A program made the translations under genes and the position numbers. From NCBI RefSeq assembly GCF_029871245.1, contig NZ_SSON01000078.1, positions 62,001-126,000 on the forward strand: a stretch of DNA of 64,000 nt. The letters are read 5' to 3'. This DNA comes from Pseudomonas sp. BN102. GTDB taxonomy: Bacteria > Pseudomonadota > Gammaproteobacteria > Pseudomonadales > Pseudomonadaceae. Positions 24,795 through 32,868 of the stretch are shown piece after piece. The notes beneath the pieces were generated by a model. It saw only the letters and a program-made list of their open reading frames with translations. It made no database searches and was not told where the DNA came from. The stretch's first letter is position 1. Each line of letters starts with the position of its first letter.

Positions 24795-25079
24795 TCAGGA
24801 GCGGTCGTTGTGGCCCAGGTCCCGCGCCGGGTCGATCTGGTCGCGCACCCGCTGCTTCAGCACCTTGGCCTCGGGGAAACCGCCATCGGCCTTGCGCTCC
24901 CAGATCTGTACGCCGTCGCAGGTGATGCGGAACACGCCGCCGGTGCCCGGCTCCAGGCTCACCTTGCCGAGGTCGTCGCTGAAAGTGCTGAGCAGTTCCT
25001 GGGCCAGCCAGGCGGCGCGCAGCAGCCATTGGCACTGGGTGCAGTAGGTGATGACGATTTCGGGCTTGGCTGACGACAT
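24795..25079 (-). CDS. SelT/SelW/SelH-like (Rdx) thioredoxin-fold protein
   Basis: This 94-residue protein has the N-terminal CxxC redox motif in ITYCTQCQWLLRAAWLAQELL, where eukaryotic members carry CxxU. The strand GGVFRITCDGVQIWERK and the FPEAKVLKQRVRD end are typical of the Rdx family. Cytoplasmic redox function is likely but uncharacterised. The ATG at 25079 is the only start that fits the fold; the very long open frame upstream is antisense to plpD. Confidence 0.85.
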   Translation of the reverse strand: MSSAKPEIVITYCTQCQWLLRAAWLAQELLSTFSDDLGKVSLEPGTGGVFRITCDGVQIWERKADGGFPEAKVLKQRVRDQIDPARDLGHNDRS

Positions 25080-25108
25080 GGCTGGGCTCGGCGAGGAGAT
25101 AGGCGCCC

Positions 25109-25114
25109 TATAAT
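25109..25114 (+). promoter_or_regulatory. -10 element for plpD
   Basis: A perfect TATAAT lies 37 bp before the plpD start in the 72-bp divergent spacer; no clear -35 is present. The opposite strand reads TATTATAG, so it could serve the SelT-like gene too. Confidence 0.4.
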
Positions 25115-25151
25115 AGCCGGCTTCGGACCTCCGCCTGACCAGGGATGCGTT

Positions 25152-27332
25152 ATGCGCCGCCTTCTGCTTTGCCTGCTGTTCCTCCCCCTCCTCTGCCTGG
25201 CCCAGCCCGAACCCCGGATCGGCCTGGTGCTGTCCGGCGGCGCCGCCCGCGGCCTGGCGCATATCGGTGTGCTCAAGGCGCTGGAAGAACAGGGCATCAA
25301 GGTCGACGCCATCGCCGGCACCAGCATGGGCGCGGTGATCGGCGGGCTCTTTGCTGCGGGCTACCAGGTCGACGAGTTGGAGAAACTGGCCATCCACCTG
25401 GATTGGCAGAAGGCCCTGTCCGACGACCCGCCACGGCAGGACGTGCCCTTCCGCCGCAAGCAGGACGACCGCGACTTCCTGGTCAAGCAGCGCCTGAGCT
25501 TTCGCGACGATGGCAGCCTCGGTCTGCCCCTGGGCGTAATCCAGGGCCAGAACCTCGCCCTGCTGCTGGAAAGCTTGCTGGTGCACACCAGCGATACCCG
25601 CGACTTCGACCAGTTGGCCATTCCCTTTCGCGCCGTGGCCACCGATATCGCCACCGGCGAGAAGGTGGTGTTCCGCCGCGGCCACCTGCCCCAGGCGATC
25701 CGCGCCAGCATGTCGATACCCGCAGTGTTCGCTCCGGTGGAAGTGAACGGCCGGTTGCTGGTGGACGGCGGCATGGTGGACAACATCCCGGTGGACGTGG
25801 CCCGCGAGATGGGCGTCGACCGCGTGATAGTGGTGGACATCGGCACACCGCTGCGCCCGCGCAAGGAACTGGGCACGGTGGTGGACGTGCTCAACCAGTC
25901 GGTGACCCTGATGACCCGCAGCAACTCCGAGGTCCAGTTGGCCACCCTGGAACCCACCGACGTGCTGATCCAGCCACCGCTGGCGGGCTTCGGCGCCACC
26001 GACTTTGGCCGCGCCCGCGACATGATCGAAGCCGGCTACCGCGCCACCCGTATCCTCGAAGGCCGCCTGGGCGAACTGCGCCCGCTGGCCGCCAACCGCG
26101 ACCAGGCCCTGGACAGCGCGCGCCTGCCCAGCGAACGCACGCCGGTGATCCGCAGCATCCTGATCGAGAACGACTCGAAGATCGGCGACGCCGTGATCCG
26201 CCGCTATATCCGCCAGCCCCTGGGCCAGCCGCTGGACCTGGAACGCCTGCAACGCGACATGAGCACCCTCTACGGCCTGGACTACTTCGAGCACGTGCGT
26301 TACCGGGTGGTCAAGCGCAAGGACGGCAACGCCCTGGTGATCAACGCCCGCGGCAAGCGCGCCGGCACCGACTACCTGCGCCTGGGCCTGAACCTCTCCG
26401 ACGACATGCGTGGCGACAGTGCCTTCAACCTCGGCGCCAGCTACCGCAAGAACGGCATCAACGAGCTGGGCGCCGAATGGCTGACGCGCCTGCAGCTGGG
26501 TGACCACCAGGAGCTCTACAGCGAGTTCTACCAGCCCCTGGACGCCGGCTCGCGCTACTTCGTCGCCCCTTACCTGTTCGGCGAAGCGCAGAACGTCGAG
26601 GCCATCCTCGACAACGACCCCATCGCCGAGTACCGCCTGGAGCGCTATGGCTACGGACTCAACCTCGGCCGGCAGATCGCCAACAATGGCGAGATTCGCT
26701 TCGGCGTGGGCCAGGCGTGGGGCGAGGCCGATGTGCGGGTGGGCGAGCGCGACCTGCCCAGCTTCAGCTTCAGCGAGGGCTACTACGAGCTGAAGTACTC
26801 CTTCGACACCCTGGACAACGTGGACTACCCCCACGAGGGCGAGGACATCGGCCTGACGCTGCGCCAGTACGACCCCGACCTGGGCTCGGACGAGCGCTAT
26901 CGGCAGTGGCAGCTGAGCCTGGACAAGGCCATGGGCTCGGGCCCGGATACCTTCGTACTCGGCGGCCGCTACGGGCGCACCCTGGACGATGCCGAGGTGG
27001 TCACCTCCAGCTTCCTGCTGGGCGGCGCGCGCCAACTCTCGGGCTTCCGCGAGGACTCCATCTCCGGACAGAACATCAGCCTGGGGCGGATGGTCTACTA
27101 CCGGCGCATGACCCGTCGCTCCTTCCTGCCGCTGGATTTCCCGGTCTACCTCGGCGGCAGCCTGGAACGCGGCCGGGCCTGGAACAACGACAACAGCTTC
27201 GACAGCGGCTACATCAACGCCGCCAGCGTCTTCATCAGCTTCGATACGCCGCTGGGGCCGCTGGACTTCAGCTTCGGCCTCAATGACGAGGCAGAGAAGG
27301 CGCTCTACCTGAACCTCGGGCGGGTGTTCTGA
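25152..27332 (+). CDS. plpD: Patatin-like phospholipase autotransporter PlpD (type Vd secretion)
   Basis: This 726-residue protein has a signal peptide (residues 1-17), a patatin domain (about 22-215) with the oxyanion loop GGAARG (29-34), nucleophile Ser58 in GTSMG and Asp205 in DGG, then a POTRA-like domain (about 310-390), and a C-terminal 16-strand outer-membrane barrel ending in Phe (NLGRVF). This is the complete PlpD/FplA layout: a lipase passenger exported through its own barrel. P. aeruginosa PlpD has the same Ser-Asp dyad spacing and is a phospholipase A1. It stands alone. Confidence 0.94.
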   Translation: MRRLLLCLLFLPLLCLAQPEPRIGLVLSGGAARGLAHIGVLKALEEQGIKVDAIAGTSMGAVIGGLFAAGYQVDELEKLAIHLDWQKALSDDPPRQDVPFRRKQDDRDFLVKQRLSFRDDGSLGLPLGVIQGQNLALLLESLLVHTSDTRDFDQLAIPFRAVATDIATGEKVVFRRGHLPQAIRASMSIPAVFAPVEVNGRLLVDGGMVDNIPVDVAREMGVDRVIVVDIGTPLRPRKELGTVVDVLNQSVTLMTRSNSEVQLATLEPTDVLIQPPLAGFGATDFGRARDMIEAGYRATRILEGRLGELRPLAANRDQALDSARLPSERTPVIRSILIENDSKIGDAVIRRYIRQPLGQPLDLERLQRDMSTLYGLDYFEHVRYRVVKRKDGNALVINARGKRAGTDYLRLGLNLSDDMRGDSAFNLGASYRKNGINELGAEWLTRLQLGDHQELYSEFYQPLDAGSRYFVAPYLFGEAQNVEAILDNDPIAEYRLERYGYGLNLGRQIANNGEIRFGVGQAWGEADVRVGERDLPSFSFSEGYYELKYSFDTLDNVDYPHEGEDIGLTLRQYDPDLGSDERYRQWQLSLDKAMGSGPDTFVLGGRYGRTLDDAEVVTSSFLLGGARQLSGFREDSISGQNISLGRMVYYRRMTRRSFLPLDFPVYLGGSLERGRAWNNDNSFDSGYINAASVFISFDTPLGPLDFSFGLNDEAEKALYLNLGRVF

Positions 27333-27356
27333 CGATGTGCAGACCCCGACCATGTT

Positions 27357-27428
27357 CGATGGGTTTCGCAAGCTCTACCCATCCTACGGGTGGAGCGGCG
27401 TTCCGCGAGCGGAGCGAAACCCATCAGC
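27357..27428. repeat. GATGGGTTTCGCTCCGCTCG repeat, copy 2 (inverted)
   Basis: It begins CGATGGGTTTCGCAAGC and ends GGCGTTCCGCGAGCGGAGCG AAACCCATCAGCC, the reverse complement of the core at 24673. The two outer arms (GATGGGTTTCG and CGAAACCCATC) can pair into a long stem, which may double as a plpD terminator. Confidence 0.7.
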
Positions 27429-27453
27429 CATGCGAACCAGGTGGGAATAACCA

Positions 27454-27498
27454 AATGACTTTTCAGTATTAAAAAGACATATGTCATTCCGCTATAGT
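27454..27498 (+). promoter_or_regulatory. Promoter/operator region of the sulfate-binding protein
   Basis: A -10-like TATAGT (27493-27498) lies 33 bp before the GTG. Upstream, the region is AT-rich and contains a perfect palindrome GACATATGTC (27476-27485), nested in a wider AATGAC...GTCATT dyad. It could bind CysB or another sulfur-starvation regulator, but no -35 is visible and binding is unproven. Confidence 0.4.
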
Positions 27499-27530
27499 CG
27501 GGCGCTCACACTGCCCAGAAGGAACGCCCT

Positions 27531-28529
27531 GTGAAACGACTGTTCTCCGCCTCCCTCCTCGCCGCCGGCCTGGCCCTCGCCGGCGCCGCCCAGGCCGCGC
27601 CCACCCTGCTGAATGTCTCCTACGACGTGATGCGCGACTTCTACAAGGATTACAACGCGGCCTTCCAGAAGCACTGGCAGGCGGAAAAAGGCGAGAACAT
27701 CACCCTGCAGATGTCCCATGGCGGCTCCAGCAAGCAGGCCCGCGCGGTGATCGATGGCCTGCCCGCCGACGTCATCACCATGAACCAGGCCACCGACATC
27801 AACGCCCTGGCCGACAACGGCGGCCTGGTACCGCAGGACTGGGCCAGCCGTCTGCCAAACAACAGCGCACCCTTCACCTCGGCCACCGTATTCATCGTGC
27901 GCAAGGGCAACCCCAAGGGCCTGAAGGACTGGCCGGACCTGCTCAAGGACGGCGTGCAGGTCGTGGTGCCCAACCCCAAAACGTCCGGCAACGGCCGCTA
28001 CACCTATCTCTCCGCGTGGGGCTACGTACTGAAGAATGGCGGTGACGAGAACAAGGCCAGGGACTTCGTCGGCAAGCTGTTCAAGCAGGCGCCGGTGCTG
28101 GATACCGGCGGCCGCGCCGCCACCACCACCTTTATCCAGAACCAGATCGGCGACGTGCTGGTGACCTTCGAGAACGAGGCCGAGATGATCGCCCGCGAGT
28201 TCGGCCGTGGCGGCTTCGAGGTGGTCTACCCCAGTGTGTCCGCCGAGGCCGAGCCGCCGGTGGCGGTGGTCGACAAGGTGGTGGACAGGAAAGGCACCCG
28301 CGCCGCCGCCGAGGCGTACCTCAAGTACCTGTGGAGCGACGAGGGCCAGACCATCGCCGCCAACAACTACCTGCGCCCGCGCAACCCGGCCATCCTCGCC
28401 AAGTTCGCCGACCGCTTCCCCAAGGTGGAATTCCTTTCCGTGGAGAAGACCTTCGGCGACTGGCGTGACGTGCAGAAGACCCACTTCAACGACGGCGGCG
28501 TCTTCGACCAGGTCTATACCGCCCAGTGA
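27531..28529 (+). CDS. Sulfate ABC-transporter periplasmic binding protein (Sbp/CysP type)
   Basis: This 332-residue protein has a signal peptide (residues 1-22, ending AQA-AP) and the sulfate-binding hallmarks LLNVSYDVMRDFYKDYN, QMSHGGSSKQARAVIDG and PNPKTSGNGRY, colinear with E. coli Sbp. It delivers sulfate, and possibly thiosulfate, to a CysTWA permease. No permease or ATPase genes are adjacent, so it must share one encoded elsewhere. The start is GTG with AGAAGGA upstream. Sbp and CysP cannot be separated from the sequence alone. Confidence 0.9.
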   Translation: MKRLFSASLLAAGLALAGAAQAAPTLLNVSYDVMRDFYKDYNAAFQKHWQAEKGENITLQMSHGGSSKQARAVIDGLPADVITMNQATDINALADNGGLVPQDWASRLPNNSAPFTSATVFIVRKGNPKGLKDWPDLLKDGVQVVVPNPKTSGNGRYTYLSAWGYVLKNGGDENKARDFVGKLFKQAPVLDTGGRAATTTFIQNQIGDVLVTFENEAEMIAREFGRGGFEVVYPSVSAEAEPPVAVVDKVVDRKGTRAAAEAYLKYLWSDEGQTIAANNYLRPRNPAILAKFADRFPKVEFLSVEKTFGDWRDVQKTHFNDGGVFDQVYTAQ

Positions 28530-28540
28530 TCTCCCGCCTC

Positions 28541-28566
28541 CCTGCCCGCCTCGGCGGGCAGGACTT
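28541..28566 (+). terminator. Hairpin after the sulfate-binding protein
   Basis: CCTGCCCGCC and GGCGGGCAGG face each other with two bases between, beginning 12 bp after the stop and followed by ACTTTCC. The stem is strong and the T-tract short. Confidence 0.65.
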
Positions 28567-28668
28567 TCCGCCTCCACCCTGTCCCCCTGCAAGACTTCAG
28601 CATCCGCCGCCGGTAGCAGCCGTCCATCGGCCAAGCACAGAATGGGACGATAGTCACCATTTCTTCTT

Positions 28669-28698
28669 TTGACACTAATAATTATTTACAAATAAGAT
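28669..28698 (+). promoter_or_regulatory. Sigma70 promoter of the unidentified membrane protein
   Basis: A consensus TTGACA (28669-28674) and TAAGAT (28693-28698) are 18 bp apart, in an island of about 50 bp that is far more AT-rich than its surroundings. The ATG is 77 bp downstream. Confidence 0.6.
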
Positions 28699-28775
28699 CG
28701 CCCGCCGTCGTCAGTCTGGCCGCCTGCACCAGTGCCGGCCAGGGATGAGCGATTTCATAGAACAAGAGACAGACC

Positions 28776-29426
28776 ATGGAATTCTTTCACCTGATCACCG
28801 CGCTGCTGAAGCAGGAAGCGACATTCGACCTGATGCGGCTGGGGGTCCTGTACATGCACCTGATCGCCTGCTGCGTGGCGGTTGGCCTGGTGCTCACCAG
28901 CGACTTCGCCATGATCAGGCAGCTGTTGCAGGGCAACGATTCCGCCCATTGCGCAAAGCCCCATCTCGAGTCCCTGCAACGCACCATCTCGCTGGCCCTG
29001 CTGGTGCTCTGGATCACTGGCGCAGCCATCATCCTGCTGGACCTTTCCGTCAAGGGCTGGACCTACCTGCAGAATCCCAAGCTGCAGGCCAAGGTATTGA
29101 TCGTGTCCCTGCTGACCATCAATGGCGTCCTGCTGCATCGGGTGGTCATGCCCGCGATGGTTCGCGCCGGAACCCTGCTCGGCCTCGAATCCGGCTTGCG
29201 CACGCTGGCGCTATTCACTGGCACGGTATCGGCCGTTTCCTGGTTCTATGCCGCCCTGCTGGGGGTTGGACGGCCATTGGCATGGAAGTACAGCCTCGCC
29301 GAACTGATGCTCGCCTATCCGCTGCTGATCATCGGCGGCTACCTGGCCATGCAGCTGCTGATAAGCCTGGCGCACAAGCGCAGCAAGACGGCCGCTTCCG
29401 CCACCACCCTGCCCGACCAGCAATGA
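28776..29426 (+). CDS. Unidentified multi-pass inner membrane protein
   Basis: This 216-residue protein has six probable transmembrane helices: about residues 22-40, 70-90, 104-124, 144-164 and 178-200, plus a shorter one. Histidines lie in or near helices (YMHLIACC, LLHRVVMP), a pattern seen in heme-binding membrane proteins, but I cannot assign a family; a CopD- or DUF2214-like fold is possible. The C-terminus is a short polar tail. It has its own strong promoter and no operon partner, and converges on the DUF4124 gene (18 bp). Confidence 0.7.
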   Translation: MEFFHLITALLKQEATFDLMRLGVLYMHLIACCVAVGLVLTSDFAMIRQLLQGNDSAHCAKPHLESLQRTISLALLVLWITGAAIILLDLSVKGWTYLQNPKLQAKVLIVSLLTINGVLLHRVVMPAMVRAGTLLGLESGLRTLALFTGTVSAVSWFYAALLGVGRPLAWKYSLAELMLAYPLLIIGGYLAMQLLISLAHKRSKTAASATTLPDQQ

Positions 29427-29444
29427 CCGCGGCGCCGAGGCTGC

Positions 29445-29999
29445 CTACCTGAAGGTCTCAGCCCAGTCGGCGAACTGCATGCACTGGCCGAAGCTCAGCA
29501 CATCGGGGGTATCGGCCAGGCAATCGACCGCGGTCCGGGAATTTTCGCTGGCGAGGTACTCGTTGAGGCACTCCCGCTCATTGCGCTTCAGGCCCTTGTA
29601 GAAGTCGTCCATCCGGTACATGGCCTTGTCGAGCTGGTCCTGGGAGATCTTCTGCTTGCGCACCCCATCGCGGCCGAGCTTCTGAGTCTCGTTGATCAGC
29701 GACGGCATGCGGGCGATGGCGGTGGAGCACTGCATCCTGCCCTTCTCCTGCAGCTCGTTGGGACTGGCTCGATGCTCCAGGGTTGTGGCCTGTGCCCCGG
29801 CGGACGGCTCGTTCGGTCTTCTCGGCGCCGCGTCAAGGCTATGCACTTGAAGGTCCGGGGATTCCACCTCCCGGCTCTGCGGCGGCGGGGTATCGGTGAA
29901 ATGCAGCTTTCCGTCGGCATCGCGCCACTGGTAGACCTGGGCGGCAAGGGGTTGGACCAGCAGCAAGGCAAGGGTGGCAAGGGCGATACGGGGGGACAT
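29445..29999 (-). CDS. DUF4124-domain periplasmic protein
   Basis: This 184-residue protein has a signal peptide (residues 1-20) followed by the DUF4124 signature VYQWRDADGKLHFTDTPP (about 22-39), a Pro/Ala-rich linker and a helical Cys-containing C-terminal part (MQCST, RECLNEYL, VDCLADT, GQCMQF) that could form two disulfides. The function of DUF4124 is unknown; it is often attached to envelope proteins. Confidence 0.8.
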   Translation of the reverse strand: MSPRIALATLALLLVQPLAAQVYQWRDADGKLHFTDTPPPQSREVESPDLQVHSLDAAPRRPNEPSAGAQATTLEHRASPNELQEKGRMQCSTAIARMPSLINETQKLGRDGVRKQKISQDQLDKAMYRMDDFYKGLKRNERECLNEYLASENSRTAVDCLADTPDVLSFGQCMQFADWAETFR

Positions 30000-30130
30000 C
30001 CAGGACCTCCGAGATGGCTGAATGCCAGCACACTACAGAAGCTGTTTCCCGGGGGCAATGGCGGGAAATCGGGAATGTGAAAGGCGCACGCCCCCTCACC
30101 ATTCCCCTGGTGGCGCCCCTCCCGGAGCAC

Positions 30131-30180
30131 CTCTGGGCGCGAATTCATTCGCGAAGCGGGCCGCAGGCCCGCTCGCAAGG
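30131..30180. repeat. Dispersed GAATTCATTCGC repeat, copy 4
   Basis: GGGCGCGAATTCATTCGCG is followed by GCGGGCC GCA GGCCCGC, the same two-hairpin design as the copy at 24627. It lies just after the lipoprotein stop and probably forms the 3' end of the ccm-operon transcript. Confidence 0.7.
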
Positions 30181-30186
30181 AACGGA

Positions 30187-30642
30187 CTACTGGAAGTGCC
30201 TTCCCAGCCCGGCCGGCACACCGCTGGAATCGGTGGGTTGCCAGGGGCCATGGGGGCCGTTGGAGTAGCTCCAGCCATTGTCCCAGCGGTAGTAGACGCG
30301 CTCGCGGTAGAAGACATTGTGTTCAGCCTCGAGCACATAGACACCGAGGCCGGTATCCCAATAGCAGTTGCCTCCGGGCGGCGGGGCGAATCGCGGGTGC
30401 GCCTTCATCCGTGGCGCCTGCTTGGGCGGCTGGGGTTGTGCCGGCGGCATGGGGCGCTGCTGCGGCGGGGTCTGCACGGCCGGAGGCTGGCGGGAGGGCT
30501 CGTGGGGGGGTTCCCAGTCGGGCTCGGTCGGCTCGTGGTAAGGACCTTGGCCGGCGCAGCCGGCCAGGGTCAGGACGAGGCAGATCAGGGGCAGGCCGAA
30601 GCGGGTGCTCGGCGCTGCCGGGAGTGCGGTGTAGGTGGTCAT
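30187..30642 (-). CDS. Proline-rich lipoprotein coupled to ccmI
   Basis: This 151-residue protein has a lipobox LTLAGC (cleavage before Cys about residue 29), a Pro/Glu/Gln-rich linker (about 30-75) and a conserved-looking C-terminal region with [20 protein letters not shown] and [18 protein letters not shown]. The aromatic YxRWDNGW repeat-like end recalls YXWGXW lipoproteins. The function is unknown. Its ATG overlaps the ccmI stop by four bases, so it is translated with the cytochrome c maturation operon. Confidence 0.75.
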   Translation of the reverse strand: MTTYTALPAAPSTRFGLPLICLVLTLAGCAGQGPYHEPTEPDWEPPHEPSRQPPAVQTPPQQRPMPPAQPQPPKQAPRMKAHPRFAPPPGGNCYWDTGLGVYVLEAEHNVFYRERVYYRWDNGWSYSNGPHGPWQPTDSSGVPAGLGRHFQ

Positions 30643-31850
30643 TTCTTGTCCGGGCTGTCGATGGTCAGTCGTTGGGTATCCGACGTACCGGTAGACAGCG
30701 GCGAACTGCTTCCTATCCATTCACCCACAGTCGCATTGCCACTACGGGAGATCCGGGCGACCAGCTGCACCTGCGGGAAGTTGGAGAGCTTGAGCTGCGG
30801 CATCATCGCGTCCGCGTCGCTCAGGCTGACTTCCACCGGCAGGTCGGCCACCGTCATGCGCTTGACCGCCAGCGGCATGGGCGGGCCGGAGGTGGCGCGG
30901 GCGAAGATGAACACGCTATCGCCAGGCTGCACCTTGTCCTTCAGTGCCGCCGCCAGATCGACGCGAACCTTGAGCTGGGCACCGGTCGGGGTCGGAGCGG
31001 CAGCCGGCTCTTCGACGGCGACACCGCTTTCCTTGAGCTTCTCGCGGGCCTTGTCGATACCGCCCTGGAGGGCGCCACGGGACGGGTCGTCCGCCGGCAG
31101 CTGGGCAATCAGGCGTTCCCAGTATTTGATAGCGTCCTGGAAACGTCCTTCTTCGAAGCCGGCGATGCCCAGCAGGCCAAGGCTGGTGATTTCATTCGGG
31201 TCGGCCTTCAGGGCCTCCTCGGTCAGCGCCTTGACCTCCGGAGTCAGGCGTTTCTGGCTGGCGAAATAAAGCGCCTGGGCCCACTGGCCCAGCAGCTCGG
31301 GCTCACGCCCGCCACGCTTCACCGCCTGTTCGTAGGCGCGCGCGGCATCGGCGGCGCGGTCCTGGGCCATGTAGGTGCGGCCGAGGAAATACCAGCCCTT
31401 GGCCGATTCCGGCTGGGCCTCCACCACACGCTCCAGGCGCGAGGTCATTTCCTCGAGGCTGCGGGGCTGCTCGCGCAGCTCACGGGCCAGCTCAACCTTG
31501 TCGCTGGCGCCCCAGTGCAGGTAGAGGCCGAAGCCCAGCAGCGGCACGAGCACGGCAGCGGCCAGCGGCAGGGCCTTGCCCAGACGGGATGCACGGCCAA
31601 TGTCGGCACCTTCGGTGTCGGCCAGCAGTTCACGGGCAGCCTCGGCGCGGCCGTCCTCGTAGTGCTCGGCGGTCAGGGTGCCAGCGGCGCGCTGGGATTC
31701 CAGCTCGTCCAGGCGTTCCTGGTAAAGGGCGACGTTGAGGGAAGTACGGTCTTCCTCGGTCTGGGCCTTGCGGCCGCGCAACACGGGAATCAGCAGGAAG
31801 GCCAGGGCGACCAGCAGGAGCAGGCCGGCGGCGAGCCAGAAATCGATCAT
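30639..31850 (-). CDS. ccmI: Cytochrome c maturation protein CcmI (CycH)
   Basis: This 403-residue protein has two transmembrane helices (about residues 4-22 and 95-113) separated by a cytoplasmic loop with a coiled coil, then a periplasmic TPR domain (about 130-275; [28 protein letters not shown]) and a C-terminal beta domain. CcmI is the chaperone that presents apocytochrome c to the CcmFH ligase. It overlaps ccmH by four bases. Confidence 0.93.
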   Translation of the reverse strand: MIDFWLAAGLLLLVALAFLLIPVLRGRKAQTEEDRTSLNVALYQERLDELESQRAAGTLTAEHYEDGRAEAARELLADTEGADIGRASRLGKALPLAAAVLVPLLGFGLYLHWGASDKVELARELREQPRSLEEMTSRLERVVEAQPESAKGWYFLGRTYMAQDRAADAARAYEQAVKRGGREPELLGQWAQALYFASQKRLTPEVKALTEEALKADPNEITSLGLLGIAGFEEGRFQDAIKYWERLIAQLPADDPSRGALQGGIDKAREKLKESGVAVEEPAAAPTPTGAQLKVRVDLAAALKDKVQPGDSVFIFARATSGPPMPLAVKRMTVADLPVEVSLSDADAMMPQLKLSNFPQVQLVARISRSGNATVGEWIGSSSPLSTGTSDTQRLTIDSPDKK

Positions 31851-32335
31851 GGGTCTTTCTTGTCCTGGTTCTCGGAGCTCAGCAGCGCATCGAGGCGCGC
31901 CTGCTCATCAGCGGAAAGCATTACCTGGCCGGGGCTATTCTCGACCCGGCGGCGACGCACGACGATGATGCCCAGCACCACCAGACCACCCACCAGCAGG
32001 CCGGCGGGGCCGTACCAGAGCAGCAGGGTGCGGGCATTGACCGGCGGCTTGTAGCGCACAAAGTCGCCGTAGCGCGCCACCAGGTAGTCGACTATCTCCT
32101 GGTTGCTCTTGCCCTCTTCCAGCATCCGGTGGATTTCCCGGCGCAGGTCGGTGGCAATGGGCGCGTTGGAGTCGGCGATGTTCTGATTCTGACACTTGGG
32201 GCAGCGCAGCTCTTCGGTGAGGGTACGGAAGCGCGCGCGCTCGGCCTCATCCTTGAACTCGTAGGTGTCGATGGCGGCACGGGCGCCGCCTGCCAGGGCC
32301 AGGCCCAGCAGGGCGACGGCGATCAGGCGCTTCAT
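31847..32335 (-). CDS. ccmH: Cytochrome c maturation thiol reductase CcmH
   Basis: This 162-residue protein has a signal peptide (1-20), the redox motif LRCPKCQNQ with Cys45 and Cys48, a three-helix bundle, and one transmembrane helix (about 103-124) with a cytoplasmic tail. It reduces apocytochrome CxxCH thiols together with CcmG. The ATG at 32335 overlaps the ccmG stop by four bases; the longer open frame upstream runs over ccmG in another phase. Confidence 0.94.
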   Translation of the reverse strand: MKRLIAVALLGLALAGGARAAIDTYEFKDEAERARFRTLTEELRCPKCQNQNIADSNAPIATDLRREIHRMLEEGKSNQEIVDYLVARYGDFVRYKPPVNARTLLLWYGPAGLLVGGLVVLGIIVVRRRRVENSPGQVMLSADEQARLDALLSSENQDKKDP

Positions 32336-32868
32336 TTGCCCGCCTCGTCTTCCAGGGAATGGTAGAGCGGCGCCAGCTGCTCGCGCCAGACGACTTCGTC
32401 GATCACGCCGACGAACTTGTGGCGGATGATGCCGTCCTTGTCGATCAGGAAGGTTTCCGGGGCACCGTAGACGCCCAGGTCCAGGCCGAGGCTGCCCTGC
32501 TCGTCGCGGATGTCCAGCTGGTAGGGGTTGTGGAACTCCTTCAGCCATTTCAGCGCGGCGGCGTTGTCGTCCTTGTAGTTGACGCCGTAGATGGTCACGC
32601 CCATCTGCGCCAGCTTGTTCAGCACCGGGTGCTCGACGCGGCAGGACACGCACCAGGTGCCCCAGACGTTGACCAGCGCCGGCTTGCCCTTGAGGTCGGC
32701 CTCGGTGAGGGTGCGCTCGCCGGTGACGTTGGGCAGCGAGAAGGCCGGGAACGGCTTGCCGATCAGGGCTGAAGGCAACTCGGCCGGATTGAGGAACAGG
32801 CCGCGATAGAGGAATACCGCGATGGCGAGAAAGGCCAGCAGCGGCAGGACCAGGATCAGACGCTTCAT
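32332..32868 (-). CDS. ccmG: Thiol:disulfide interchange protein CcmG (DsbE)
   Basis: This 178-residue membrane-anchored thioredoxin has an N-terminal anchor helix (residues 4-22) and the active site WCVSC (Cys73, Cys76), followed by the CcmG-specific acidic insertion and GAPETFLIDKDG with the cis-Pro region. It keeps apocytochrome c and CcmH reduced in the periplasm. It overlaps ccmF by four bases. Confidence 0.95.
   Translation of the reverse strand: MKRLILVLPLLAFLAIAVFLYRGLFLNPAELPSALIGKPFPAFSLPNVTGERTLTEADLKGKPALVNVWGTWCVSCRVEHPVLNKLAQMGVTIYGVNYKDDNAAALKWLKEFHNPYQLDIRDEQGSLGLDLGVYGAPETFLIDKDGIIRHKFVGVIDEVVWREQLAPLYHSLEDEAGK

Noticed and set aside
24795-27371. 858-codon minus-strand frame
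   Set aside because: Only its last 94 codons form a recognisable protein (SelT-like); the rest is antisense to plpD.
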